Positions 41,844 through 48,972 of a DNA stretch of 48,972 nt are shown one piece after another. The position numbers and the translations under genes were made by a program. Every line of letters begins with the position of its first letter. Positions within the stretch are counted from its first letter, which is position 1. The notes beneath the pieces are model-generated. The model saw only the letters and a list, made by a program, of their open reading frames with translations, had not been told where the DNA came from and did not search any database. The stretch covers positions 1-48,972 of the forward strand of contig JBBIJX010000007.1 of NCBI GenBank assembly GCA_037445775.1. Direction: 5' to 3'. The DNA is from JBBUX01 sp037445775 (GTDB lineage: Bacteria; Actinomycetota; Coriobacteriia; Anaerosomatales; PHET01).

Positions 41844-42623
41844 GTGAGCCCTCAGAAACCCGCAGCGACCGGCTTCTTCAGGGGCAAACGGGCCGAAGCC
41901 CTGCTTGCCGACCTCGACGCCGCACTCATTCCCCAGCACGTCGCAATCATCATGGACGGCAACGGCCGCTGGGCTGCCAAGCGCGGACTGCCCCGCCTCG
42001 CAGGGCATCGCGCGGGCGCAAAGGCGGTACGAGAGGCGATCGCCGCCGCTATCGAACTCGGAGTCGGGTACCTGACTATCTACTCGTTCTCATCAGAGAA
42101 CTGGAGACGTCCGCGTGAAGAGGTGTCCGGGCTCATGGCCCTCTTCGTCGAGGTACTCGAGCGTGAACTCGACAACTTGGAGCGCATGAACGTGCGGGTA
42201 CGTGTCATCGGTGACGAATCCGGCCTACCGGCGCAGACACGCCACGCGTTCGCCCGTTGCGTCGAGCGGACCGGAGCGCTCGACGGACTGAACCTTGTCG
42301 TCGCCTTGAACTACGGCGGCCGCGCCGACATCGTAGAGGCAGCCCGCACGCTCGCCTCAGACACCCGTGACGGGACGCTCGATCCGGCCGATATCGACGA
42401 AGACCTGTTCGCTTCACGCTTGTCGACCACCGGCATACCCGACCCCGACCTCGTAGTCAGGACGAGCGGCGAGTTCAGGGTCTCGAACTTCTTGCTCTAC
42501 GAGATCGCCTACGCCGAGATATGGGTCACCCCGGTGTTGTGGCCCGACTTCTCGCGCACAGACCTGCTCAAGGCGGTCGTCGACTACCAGCACCGAGAAC
42601 GGCGATACGGGGGAAGCGAGTGA
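41844..42623 (+). CDS. uppS: Undecaprenyl diphosphate synthase (cis-prenyltransferase)
   Basis: A 259-residue cis-prenyltransferase that extends farnesyl diphosphate with isopentenyl diphosphate to the C55 lipid carrier used in wall synthesis. Motifs: HVAIIMDGNGRWAAKRGL with catalytic D38, GHRAGAKAVREA, YSFSSENWRRP, ALNYGGRADIVEA and RTSGEFRVSNFLLYE. GGAGG precedes the GTG start. Actinobacteria can carry several such enzymes with other chain lengths; the uppS-cdsA-dxr context favours the wall enzyme. Confidence 0.93.
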   Translation: MSPQKPAATGFFRGKRAEALLADLDAALIPQHVAIIMDGNGRWAAKRGLPRLAGHRAGAKAVREAIAAAIELGVGYLTIYSFSSENWRRPREEVSGLMALFVEVLERELDNLERMNVRVRVIGDESGLPAQTRHAFARCVERTGALDGLNLVVALNYGGRADIVEAARTLASDTRDGTLDPADIDEDLFASRLSTTGIPDPDLVVRTSGEFRVSNFLLYEIAYAEIWVTPVLWPDFSRTDLLKAVVDYQHRERRYGGSE

Positions 42624-43459
42624 CGGAAGCTTCCCCTCTCGAACAGCCGTCAGGCATCACGGCACGGTCGTTGGTGACGCGGATCGGAACTGCGGCGCTC
42701 TACGCCGGCGCTGTACTCGGCGTGCTGTGGTGGGGCGCTATTCCCACCGCAGTGCTGTTCGGCGCGATGGGCGCACTCGCCGTACGGGAGTTCTACGCGA
42801 TCCAGCTGCATGTCGCGCGTCTACCAGGCCAACTCATCGGAATGGCAGCCACGTTCGTGCTGCCGGTCGTGGTCGCTCTGTGGGGTACGCCGGCGGCGTT
42901 GTGGGCGATCTCCGCGCTGGTGGTCGTTTCGCTTCTGTGGCACACCTCCGTCGCCAGGACCGCCGCATCCGGCACTTCGGAGACCGTGTTCGGCGTGCTG
43001 TACGTCGGCTTCCTGCTCAGCTACCTCGTTGCGATACGCCTGTTCGACGCGGGCCTCTGGCTTGCGCTGGCTCTCGTCGCGAGCGTATGGGCGAGCGACG
43101 TGGGCGCGTACTTCGTCGGCTCGCTGTTCGGTCGCCACAAGCTGGCGCCCACGATATCACCGAAGAAGTCATGGGAAGGTTTCATCGCAGGGGTGATTGC
43201 GTGCGTCACCGTGTGGACGCTCGCATCCTTGGTTCCCGGAACCGGGATCTCGCTCGTCGTCGCAGTCAGTACGGGACTCGGCGTGGCGCTTGCCGCCACC
43301 GTCGGCGATCTTGTCGAGTCGCAGATGAAGCGTGAGGCCGGCGTCAAGGACTCCGGAACGTCGCTGCCCGGACACGGCGGGTTCCTCGACCGGCTCGACT
43401 CGCTGATCCTCACAGCGGTCGTGGCCTACTGGATCCTCGTGTGGGGAGGCGTCTCGTGA
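42620..43459 (+). CDS. cdsA: Phosphatidate cytidylyltransferase CdsA
   Basis: A 279-residue integral membrane enzyme that makes CDP-diacylglycerol from phosphatidate and CTP. It has about seven or eight membrane segments. The signature runs SPKKSWEGFIAG, then GDLVESQMKREAGVKDSG and LPGHGGFLDRLDSL. The GTG start overlaps the uppS stop and the end overlaps dxr. It links PlsX-dependent phosphatidate synthesis to phospholipid head-group assembly. Confidence 0.95.
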   Translation: MTEASPLEQPSGITARSLVTRIGTAALYAGAVLGVLWWGAIPTAVLFGAMGALAVREFYAIQLHVARLPGQLIGMAATFVLPVVVALWGTPAALWAISALVVVSLLWHTSVARTAASGTSETVFGVLYVGFLLSYLVAIRLFDAGLWLALALVASVWASDVGAYFVGSLFGRHKLAPTISPKKSWEGFIAGVIACVTVWTLASLVPGTGISLVVAVSTGLGVALAATVGDLVESQMKREAGVKDSGTSLPGHGGFLDRLDSLILTAVVAYWILVWGGVS

Positions 43460-44607
43460 GTGAACCGCTGAGAATCGTTGTGCTGGGCTCGACCGGGTCG
43501 ATCGGGCGGCAGACTCTCGAGGTCGCCGCAGAGCATAGCGACCGGATCCACGTGGTGGCTCTTGCGGCTGCGACTAGCGCTGAACTAGTGTGCGAGCAGG
43601 CCCGTGAGCTCGGCGTCAGCGCGATCGCGCTCGCGGACCCAGTTGCCGCGGCCCGCGCGCGAGAGCTGCTTCCTGGCGTCGCCATCACCTCAGGATCAGA
43701 CGCCGTCGCTGAGCTCGCCGAACACCCCGACGCCGACCTCGTCGTAAACGCCTTGGTCGGCGCCGCCGGCCTACGCGCGACGATTCGCGCCCTGCGAGCC
43801 GGCAAGAGGCTTGCACTCGCGAACAAGGAGTCACTCGTCGTGGGCGGTTCGCTCGTCACCGCGCTCGCGGACCCCGGGCAGCTGATTCCCGTCGATAGCG
43901 AGCACTCGGCGATCTTCCAGTGCCTGCTCGGCGAACGAGAACGCGACATAGCGCGGCTGTGGATCACCGCAAGCGGCGGCCCGTTCCGCGGCAAGACCCG
44001 CGAAGAGCTCTCGCAGGTCACGCCGCAGCACGCGCTCGCACATCCCACGTGGGACATGGGGCCGAAGATATCAATCGACTCGGCGACCCTGATGAACAAG
44101 GGGCTCGAGGTGATCGAGGCACACCACTTGTTCGGCGTGCAGCTCCAACAGGTTCGCGTAGTGGTCCACCCGCAGAGCTGCGTGCACTCGATGGTCGAGT
44201 TCGTCGACGGCAGCGTGAAGGCGCACCTTGGCGCGACGGACATGCGTATCCCCATCCAGTACGCCCTGTCGCACCCGCAGCGTTGGGACCTCGGCCTCGA
44301 GTCCGTGGACTTCGCCGCCCTGGGGAGGTTGGAGTTCGCCGAGCCGGACTTGGGCACGTTCCGCTGTCTGGCCCTCGCGATCCAAGCTGCCCACGTGGGC
44401 GGGACTATGCCTGCCGCGATGAATGCGGCCGACGAGATCGCGGTAGCCGCGTTCCTCGACGGCCACTGCGGTTTCCTCGACATCGAGGCGACCGTCGAGC
44501 ACGTTATGAGCGCACACGAGACCGAGCCGGTCTCGTCGGTCGAACAAGTCGAAGAGGTAGACCGTCGGTCGCGTGAGGTCGCAGCCGCGTTCCTGCGTCT
44601 CACCTGA
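43456..44607 (+). CDS. dxr: 1-deoxy-D-xylulose 5-phosphate reductoisomerase
   Basis: A 383-residue NADPH enzyme for the first committed step of the MEP isoprenoid pathway. Motifs: VVLGSTGSIGRQTLEV for NADPH, ALANKESLVVGG, VDSEHSAIFQCL with the metal-binding acidic residues, ITASGGPFRG, and HPTWDMGPKISIDSATLMNK. The GTG at 43456 has GGGGAGG six bases upstream and overlaps the cdsA stop. ispG of the same pathway follows one gene later. Confidence 0.96.
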   Translation: MSEPLRIVVLGSTGSIGRQTLEVAAEHSDRIHVVALAAATSAELVCEQARELGVSAIALADPVAAARARELLPGVAITSGSDAVAELAEHPDADLVVNALVGAAGLRATIRALRAGKRLALANKESLVVGGSLVTALADPGQLIPVDSEHSAIFQCLLGERERDIARLWITASGGPFRGKTREELSQVTPQHALAHPTWDMGPKISIDSATLMNKGLEVIEAHHLFGVQLQQVRVVVHPQSCVHSMVEFVDGSVKAHLGATDMRIPIQYALSHPQRWDLGLESVDFAALGRLEFAEPDLGTFRCLALAIQAAHVGGTMPAAMNAADEIAVAAFLDGHCGFLDIEATVEHVMSAHETEPVSSVEQVEEVDRRSREVAAAFLRLT

Positions 44608-44714
44608 GCCGCCCGCCTTGCCGATGACGTGGTGGCGCGGCGTTTGCACTCCCGAGGTGGCGACTGCGCCCCGCTAGTGACGATGCATCCGCTGGTATCG
44701 AGAGGGAATCTGAC

Positions 44715-45974
44715 GTGAGCGACGGTCTGTCCGCTGTCTTCTGGGGTGTGCTCTCCTTTTCCCTGCTCGTCGTGGTCCACGAGAGCGGCCACTTTTTGAT
44801 GGCCCGGTTGTTCGGCGTCAAGGTCCACGAGTTCATGGTCGGATTGCCCGGACCAGCGATCCGGTTTCGTGCTCCCAAGACGACGTACGGTATCACCGCA
44901 GTACCTCTCGGTGGCTATGTTCGCATCGCGGGCATGGAGCCCGGACCCGAGGAACCGCTGCTAGGACCCGCCCTCGCCGTCGTGACCCGCCTGCGGAGTG
45001 CGAACGCTTTCGATCTGGCGACTGCGCTCTCGATCGACGAGTCCACGGCCGACTCGTTGCTCGTCACACTCGCCGACTGGGACGCCATCGAGCAGTCCGC
45101 TGATCACGAATACACGTACCATGCCCGCTTCGATGCCGAACTGGCCGAGGATCCTGACGCGCTGCTCGACCGCGCGCGGCGTGTGACCTACCGGGGCCTG
45201 TCAACCGGAAGGCGGATCGCGGTCTTAGCGATGGGCGTCATCTTCAACCTCATCACCGCGATCCTCGTCTTCACGGCGGTGCTCGCGAGCGTCGATACCG
45301 CTCATGACACCGGTTTGGTGGGCGCCGTGTCTCCTGGGTCGCCCGCCGCACGCGCCGGCATCGCGGCAGGCGACCGCATCACCGCGGTCGGCGGGGTGGC
45401 GACCAAGGACTTCCAGCAGCTCGTCACCACTGTCGCGCGATTCGAACCCGGCGAGCATGTCGCAGTGAGGATCGAGCGTGACGGAGTCGGGCGCGTCGTG
45501 ACGGTCACGATGGCGCGCAACCCCGAGACAAGACGTGCACTGCTCGGCGTCTCGCCTCGGATCGAGGCGGTTCGCCTGAGCGTGCCTGAAGCATTCGTCG
45601 AATCCTTCTCCTACATATGGCTCGTGGTGCTCGCCATCGCCGGCTTCTTCAACCCCAGTACCTTCCAGGCCTCTGTCGCGCTCTCGTCGTCTGTCATTGG
45701 AGCGTCCGTCCAGGCAGCGGAAGCCGCGAAGGCGGGGCCACTCTACTACGCGAGCCTCATTGCGGGCCTCTCGCTTTCCCTTGGCGTGATCAACATCGTC
45801 CCGATCCCCCCGCTCGATGGTGGGAAGATCGCCGTCGAGCTAGTCGAGCGTCTTCGGGGCCGCCCGCTGCCGAAGTCCTTCTCACTCGGGCTCTCTGTGG
45901 CCGGAGCAGTGCTCCTGTTCGCACTCATCGGCTACCTCATGTACGTTGATGTCAGCAAGATCGTGAGCGGCTGA
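44715..45974 (+). CDS. rseP: RseP/RasP-type site-2 zinc metalloprotease (M50) with insertion
   Basis: A 419-residue intramembrane protease of the S2P class, which cleaves membrane anchors such as anti-sigma factors or leftover signal peptides. The zinc site is VHESGH (H22, E23, H26) in the first membrane helix and NIVPIPPLDGG (D368) near the end. One PDZ domain spans about 195-275. Between the GGYVRIAG loop and the second membrane helix an extra segment (about 81-155) looks like a winged helix. GAGAGGGA precedes the GTG. Its substrate is unknown. Confidence 0.92.
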   Translation: MSDGLSAVFWGVLSFSLLVVVHESGHFLMARLFGVKVHEFMVGLPGPAIRFRAPKTTYGITAVPLGGYVRIAGMEPGPEEPLLGPALAVVTRLRSANAFDLATALSIDESTADSLLVTLADWDAIEQSADHEYTYHARFDAELAEDPDALLDRARRVTYRGLSTGRRIAVLAMGVIFNLITAILVFTAVLASVDTAHDTGLVGAVSPGSPAARAGIAAGDRITAVGGVATKDFQQLVTTVARFEPGEHVAVRIERDGVGRVVTVTMARNPETRRALLGVSPRIEAVRLSVPEAFVESFSYIWLVVLAIAGFFNPSTFQASVALSSSVIGASVQAAEAAKAGPLYYASLIAGLSLSLGVINIVPIPPLDGGKIAVELVERLRGRPLPKSFSLGLSVAGAVLLFALIGYLMYVDVSKIVSG

Positions 45975-45988
45975 CGGGGGAGGGACAC

Positions 45989-47062
45989 GTGATCGTTCGT
46001 CGCCGGACGCGCGCCGTCCGGGTGGGACCCGTCACAGTCGGTGGCGATGCCCCCATCGCTGTGCAGTCGATGACCTCGACCGACACGCGGGACGTCGCCG
46101 CCACCCTCGACCAGATCGATCGCTTGGCCGAGGCTGGCTGCGAGATCGTCCGCGTCGCGATTCCTCACAGTGACGCGCTCGACGCGTTTCAGGCCATATG
46201 CGACTCTTCACCGCTGCCGGTCGTCGCCGACATCCACTTCGATCACCGGCTCGCGATCCAAGCGGCTCGCCGGGGGGCGGCGAAGCTCCGCATCAACCCC
46301 GGCAACATCGGAGACCGAGACCGTGTCGACGCGGTCATCGACGCTGCTGCTGCGGCCGGCATCCCGATCCGTATCGGCGTAAACGCCGGGTCACTCGCTC
46401 CGGAGTTCCGCGACCGGGACGTGCCGCTGCCTGAGAAGCTTGTTGCGAGCGCCCTGTCCTTCGTCGAGGACTTCGAGGTGCGCGGCTTTGCCGACATCGC
46501 GCTGTCAGTGAAGGCCTCTAGCGTGGCGGCGACCGTCGAGGCGAATCGGATGCTCGCGGGGCGAACCGAGTATCCGCTCCACATCGGTATCACTGAGGCT
46601 GGGACGGTGCGCTCAGGGACCGTCAAGTCCGCCGTGGGTCTGGGCATCCTGCTGTCGGAGGGTATCGGCGACACCCTCCGTGTCTCGCTGACCGCGGATC
46701 CCGTCGAGGAGGTGCTTGTCGCTTGGCAGATCTTAGCGGCCCTCGACATCAGGCGAAACGCACCCGAACTCGTCAGCTGCCCTACCTGCGGACGGTGTGA
46801 GATCGACCTGGTCTCTGTGGCGACCGAAGTGCAGCGGCGCCTGTCCGAGAAGCCGTCTCACCTCAAGATCGCCGTGATGGGCTGTGTCGTGAACGGACCC
46901 GGCGAAGCGAGGGAGGCTGACGTAGGTATCGCCGCGGGACGAGGTAGCGGGCTCATCTTTCGTCGCGGTGAGCCCGTGCGCAAAGTTCCCGAGGACCGTC
47001 TTGTCGAAGCGCTCATGGAGGAGGTCGACCGCACGATCGATGGCCGGCACGATAACGGCTGA
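45989..47062 (+). CDS. ispG: 4-hydroxy-3-methylbut-2-en-1-yl diphosphate synthase IspG
   Basis: A 357-residue [4Fe-4S] enzyme that turns MEcPP into HMBPP, the penultimate MEP-pathway step. The TIM barrel starts VGPVTVGGDAPIAVQSMTST and includes DIHFDHRLAIQA and LRINPGNIG. The cluster ligands are C264 and C267 (CPTC), C299 and E306 (GCVVNGPGEA). It is the compact bacterial form without the plant-type insert. GGGGGAGGGA precedes the GTG start. Confidence 0.96.
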   Translation: MIVRRRTRAVRVGPVTVGGDAPIAVQSMTSTDTRDVAATLDQIDRLAEAGCEIVRVAIPHSDALDAFQAICDSSPLPVVADIHFDHRLAIQAARRGAAKLRINPGNIGDRDRVDAVIDAAAAAGIPIRIGVNAGSLAPEFRDRDVPLPEKLVASALSFVEDFEVRGFADIALSVKASSVAATVEANRMLAGRTEYPLHIGITEAGTVRSGTVKSAVGLGILLSEGIGDTLRVSLTADPVEEVLVAWQILAALDIRRNAPELVSCPTCGRCEIDLVSVATEVQRRLSEKPSHLKIAVMGCVVNGPGEAREADVGIAAGRGSGLIFRRGEPVRKVPEDRLVEALMEEVDRTIDGRHDNG

Positions 47063-47166
47063 TCCTGATTCGATCGCCGGGACCGCATGCCAGCGTTCCG
47101 GGGTGCTGCTATCCTTCGTCGCGAACCCCTCACGATCCGTTCACCGTGCTCGAAACGGAGACTGCC

Positions 47167-48894
47167 ATGGCCGAAGCGCTGCGCCTCTCGTCTCTCTACG
47201 CCCCAACGCTCAAAGAGGACCCCGTGGAGGCGGAGCTCGACTCTCATCGGCTGCTGCTCAGAGCGGGCATGATCCGCAAGACGGCGAGCGGCATCTACTC
47301 GTTCCTGCCCCTAGGCATGCGCTCGATCGCCAAGATCGAGCGCATCGTCCGTCAGGAGATGGACGCGATCGGGAGCCAAGAGGTCCTGCTTCCCATCGTT
47401 CAGCCGGCCGAACTCTGGCACGAGTCGGGCAGATGGAGCGCGTACGGCCCTGAGCTCGCGCGGCTCACAGACCGTCACGGGCGCGAATTCTGCCTGGGAC
47501 CCACCCACGAGGAGATCATCACGGCCCTCGTCCGAAACGAGGTCCGCTCGTATCGCGACCTTCCCCTGTCCCTGTACCAGGTGAACATGAAGTTCAGAGA
47601 CGAGATAAGGCCACGCTTCGGCCTGCTCAGGGGCCGTGAGTTCATCATGAAGGACGCGTACTCGTTTCACGCCGACCAGGCCTCCCTCCAAGAGCACTAT
47701 GACGCTCAGGCGCGCGCGTATGGGCGCATCTGTGAGCGGCTGGACCTACAGTATCGTCCTGTCGCCGCAGACTCAGGCCAGATCGGCGGCTCGGTGACGA
47801 CCGAGTTCATGGCTCTAGCGGACGCAGGAGAGGCGGCCCTGGTCACTTGCTCGTGCGGCTTCGCTGCCAACGTCGAAGTCGCCGAGGCTGTCGTCAGACG
47901 CGCGCCGTCGGTGACTGACCCCTCGCCGCTGGAACGTCGCGCGACGCCGGACATCCATACCATCGCCGAGCTCGCCGAGGCCTGGGGCATATCGGCTCAC
48001 GACACGGTCAAGACGATGGCTGGCAAGAAGTCCGACGGGCGGCTCGTCTTCTTCTGCATTCCCGGCGACCGTGAGCTCAATCCGGTAAAGGCCGCCCGAG
48101 CCGTGGATGGCGTGGAGCTGCTCGACGAGGATGACTTCGAGGCGTTCGGCATACCGAAGGGCTCGCTCGGCCCTGTGGGTCCCGTACAGGGCACCCTCGT
48201 GGTGGCTGATCGATCGCTCCATGACGACGTTGCGTGGGGCGTTGGGGCGAATGAGGACGGGTACCACTTCTCAGGTGCCATGCCGGGGCGCGACTTCGAA
48301 GTCGAAGCGTGGGCCGACCTTGTCGTCGCAGAACCTGGAGACGGGTGCCCCGTGTGCGGTGGCGAACTGGCGGGAGCTCGCGGGATCGAAGTCAGCCAGG
48401 TGTTCCAACTCGGCACGAAGTACTCCGAGGCTATGGGCGCCTCCTTCACTGACGAGAATGGTGACGAGCGGCCCTTCTTGATGGGCTGCTACGGCGTCGG
48501 TGTGACCCGCTCACTCGCGGCTGTCATCGAGCAGCATCACGACGACGCGGGCATCGCTTGGCCGGTTTCTGTGGCACCGCTCGAAGTAGCGATCCTGCCC
48601 CTGGCCGCTGACGGGGAGGTCTCTAATGTCGCCGAGGACCTCGCTCGCCGGTTCGCCGATGCAGGCGTCGAGGTCGTCATCGACGATCGCGACGAGCGCG
48701 CGGGAGTCAAGTTCAACGACGCCGACCTCATCGGGTGGCCGTACCAGGTGATCGTGGGCAAGAAGGGGCTCTCTGAGGGAGTTGTCGAGACGAAGACACG
48801 TGCGTCGGGTGAGCGGGGCACGTTCTCGGTGGATGACGTTGTTGCGGCGCTCAGCGATGCGATCCGGGGTGAACGCACGCGGCTGGGTTGCTGA
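47167..48894 (+). CDS. proS: Prolyl-tRNA synthetase (bacterial type with INS domain)
   Basis: A 575-residue class II aminoacyl-tRNA synthetase that charges tRNA-Pro. Motif 1 includes LPIVQPAELWHESGRW. Motif 2 lies around FRDEIRPRFGLLRGREFIMKD, split by GLL. Motif 3 is GCYGVGVTRSLAAVIEQ. An editing INS/YbaK-like domain (about 230-385) removes mischarged Ala, and a C-terminal anticodon-binding domain closes the protein. CxC (CSCG) and CPVCGG pairs flank the INS domain. The ATG at 47167 has CGGAGA upstream; GTG 47146 is less likely. The ispG-proS order after rseP is common. Confidence 0.96.
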   Translation: MAEALRLSSLYAPTLKEDPVEAELDSHRLLLRAGMIRKTASGIYSFLPLGMRSIAKIERIVRQEMDAIGSQEVLLPIVQPAELWHESGRWSAYGPELARLTDRHGREFCLGPTHEEIITALVRNEVRSYRDLPLSLYQVNMKFRDEIRPRFGLLRGREFIMKDAYSFHADQASLQEHYDAQARAYGRICERLDLQYRPVAADSGQIGGSVTTEFMALADAGEAALVTCSCGFAANVEVAEAVVRRAPSVTDPSPLERRATPDIHTIAELAEAWGISAHDTVKTMAGKKSDGRLVFFCIPGDRELNPVKAARAVDGVELLDEDDFEAFGIPKGSLGPVGPVQGTLVVADRSLHDDVAWGVGANEDGYHFSGAMPGRDFEVEAWADLVVAEPGDGCPVCGGELAGARGIEVSQVFQLGTKYSEAMGASFTDENGDERPFLMGCYGVGVTRSLAAVIEQHHDDAGIAWPVSVAPLEVAILPLAADGEVSNVAEDLARRFADAGVEVVIDDRDERAGVKFNDADLIGWPYQVIVGKKGLSEGVVETKTRASGERGTFSVDDVVAALSDAIRGERTRLGC

Positions 48895-48972
48895 GCATCC
48901 CTCTCACGGCCATCTCCGCGTCGCCAGCGCAATCTCCGCCATCTCTTGCCGGCGCCCGCCCGTGATGCCTCA

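Noticed and set aside
43410..44828. Long minus-strand frame opposite dxr and the start of rseP
   Set aside because: It is antisense to clear genes, has low-complexity Arg/Ser/Ala content, and is expected by chance in high-GC DNA. The same holds for other long antisense frames, for example 542-1336 and 17246-18232.
47063..47166. T-box or other leader element upstream of proS
   Set aside because: Only about 100 bases are available and no T-box core, specifier loop or terminator could be seen.
48904..48972. Minus-strand frame running off the right edge and ending GRRQEMAEIALATRRWP
   Set aside because: It could be the 3' end of a convergent gene, but 22 codons without a family match are not enough support.

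Overview
The window is a high-GC, densely packed stretch of bacterial core genome. Almost every gene lies on the plus strand, many starts overlap the preceding stop as GTGA or ATGA, and GTG starts are common. I see no mobile element, CRISPR array, tRNA or rRNA. The gene order and protein families suggest a Gram-positive anaerobe of the Actinobacteria, most probably class Coriobacteriia or a close relative (inference). The Firmicutes-like part is ThiT, Asp23/FakA/DegV, FabK and TrmFO. The actinobacterial part is a SepIVA-like protein next to YceD, and dprA / WhiG-type sigma / rpsB.

Layout. 1-1501: end of a degenerate amidase-fold protein coupled to an intact M23 (EnvC/PcsB-like) protein. 1551-2961: a thiamine unit with a TPP riboswitch, thiT and thiamine diphosphokinase. 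3011-4891: a membrane GAF/HD-GYP protein, convergent with rpmB (L28). 5377-12619: a DUF1858 protein, Asp23, FakA and a DegV/FakB-type protein, then recG, rsmD, coaD, a SepIVA-like coiled coil and yceD. 12813-20405: rpmF, plsX and a type II fatty acid synthesis operon (fabH, fabK, fabD, fabG, acpP, a second FabK-family flavoprotein with a Cys cluster, fabF). 20410-30937: rnc, smc, ftsY, signal peptidase, ffh, rpsP, khpA, rimM, trmD, a second signal peptidase and rplS. 30989-36925: rnhB, yraN, the ComM/YifB ATPase, dprA, trmFO and xerC. 36953-38374: a WhiG/FliA-type sigma factor and a response regulator with a zinc ribbon. 38579-48894: rpsB, tsf, pyrH, frr, uppS, cdsA, dxr, an M50 site-2 protease, ispG and proS.

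How the parts fit. Fatty acid kinase genes and de novo fatty acid synthesis genes lie within 15 kb and meet at PlsX. The secretion block joins both SRP GTPases with two type I signal peptidases. The last block supplies translation factors, isoprenoid precursors (Dxr, IspG), the undecaprenyl carrier (UppS) and CDP-diacylglycerol (CdsA).

Leads most worth checking: (1) the second FabK-family enzyme has a CxxCxxxC cluster resembling the iron-sulfur enzyme FabX, which makes unsaturated fatty acids; (2) five helically phased copies of a GGTAACGCGC-like element just upstream of a near-consensus fabH promoter; (3) an amidase-fold protein lacking catalytic residues, coupled to an intact peptidase; (4) a winged-helix-like insertion in the site-2 protease; (5) a TPP riboswitch with mutually exclusive hairpins; (6) a short upstream reading frame in the rpsB leader.
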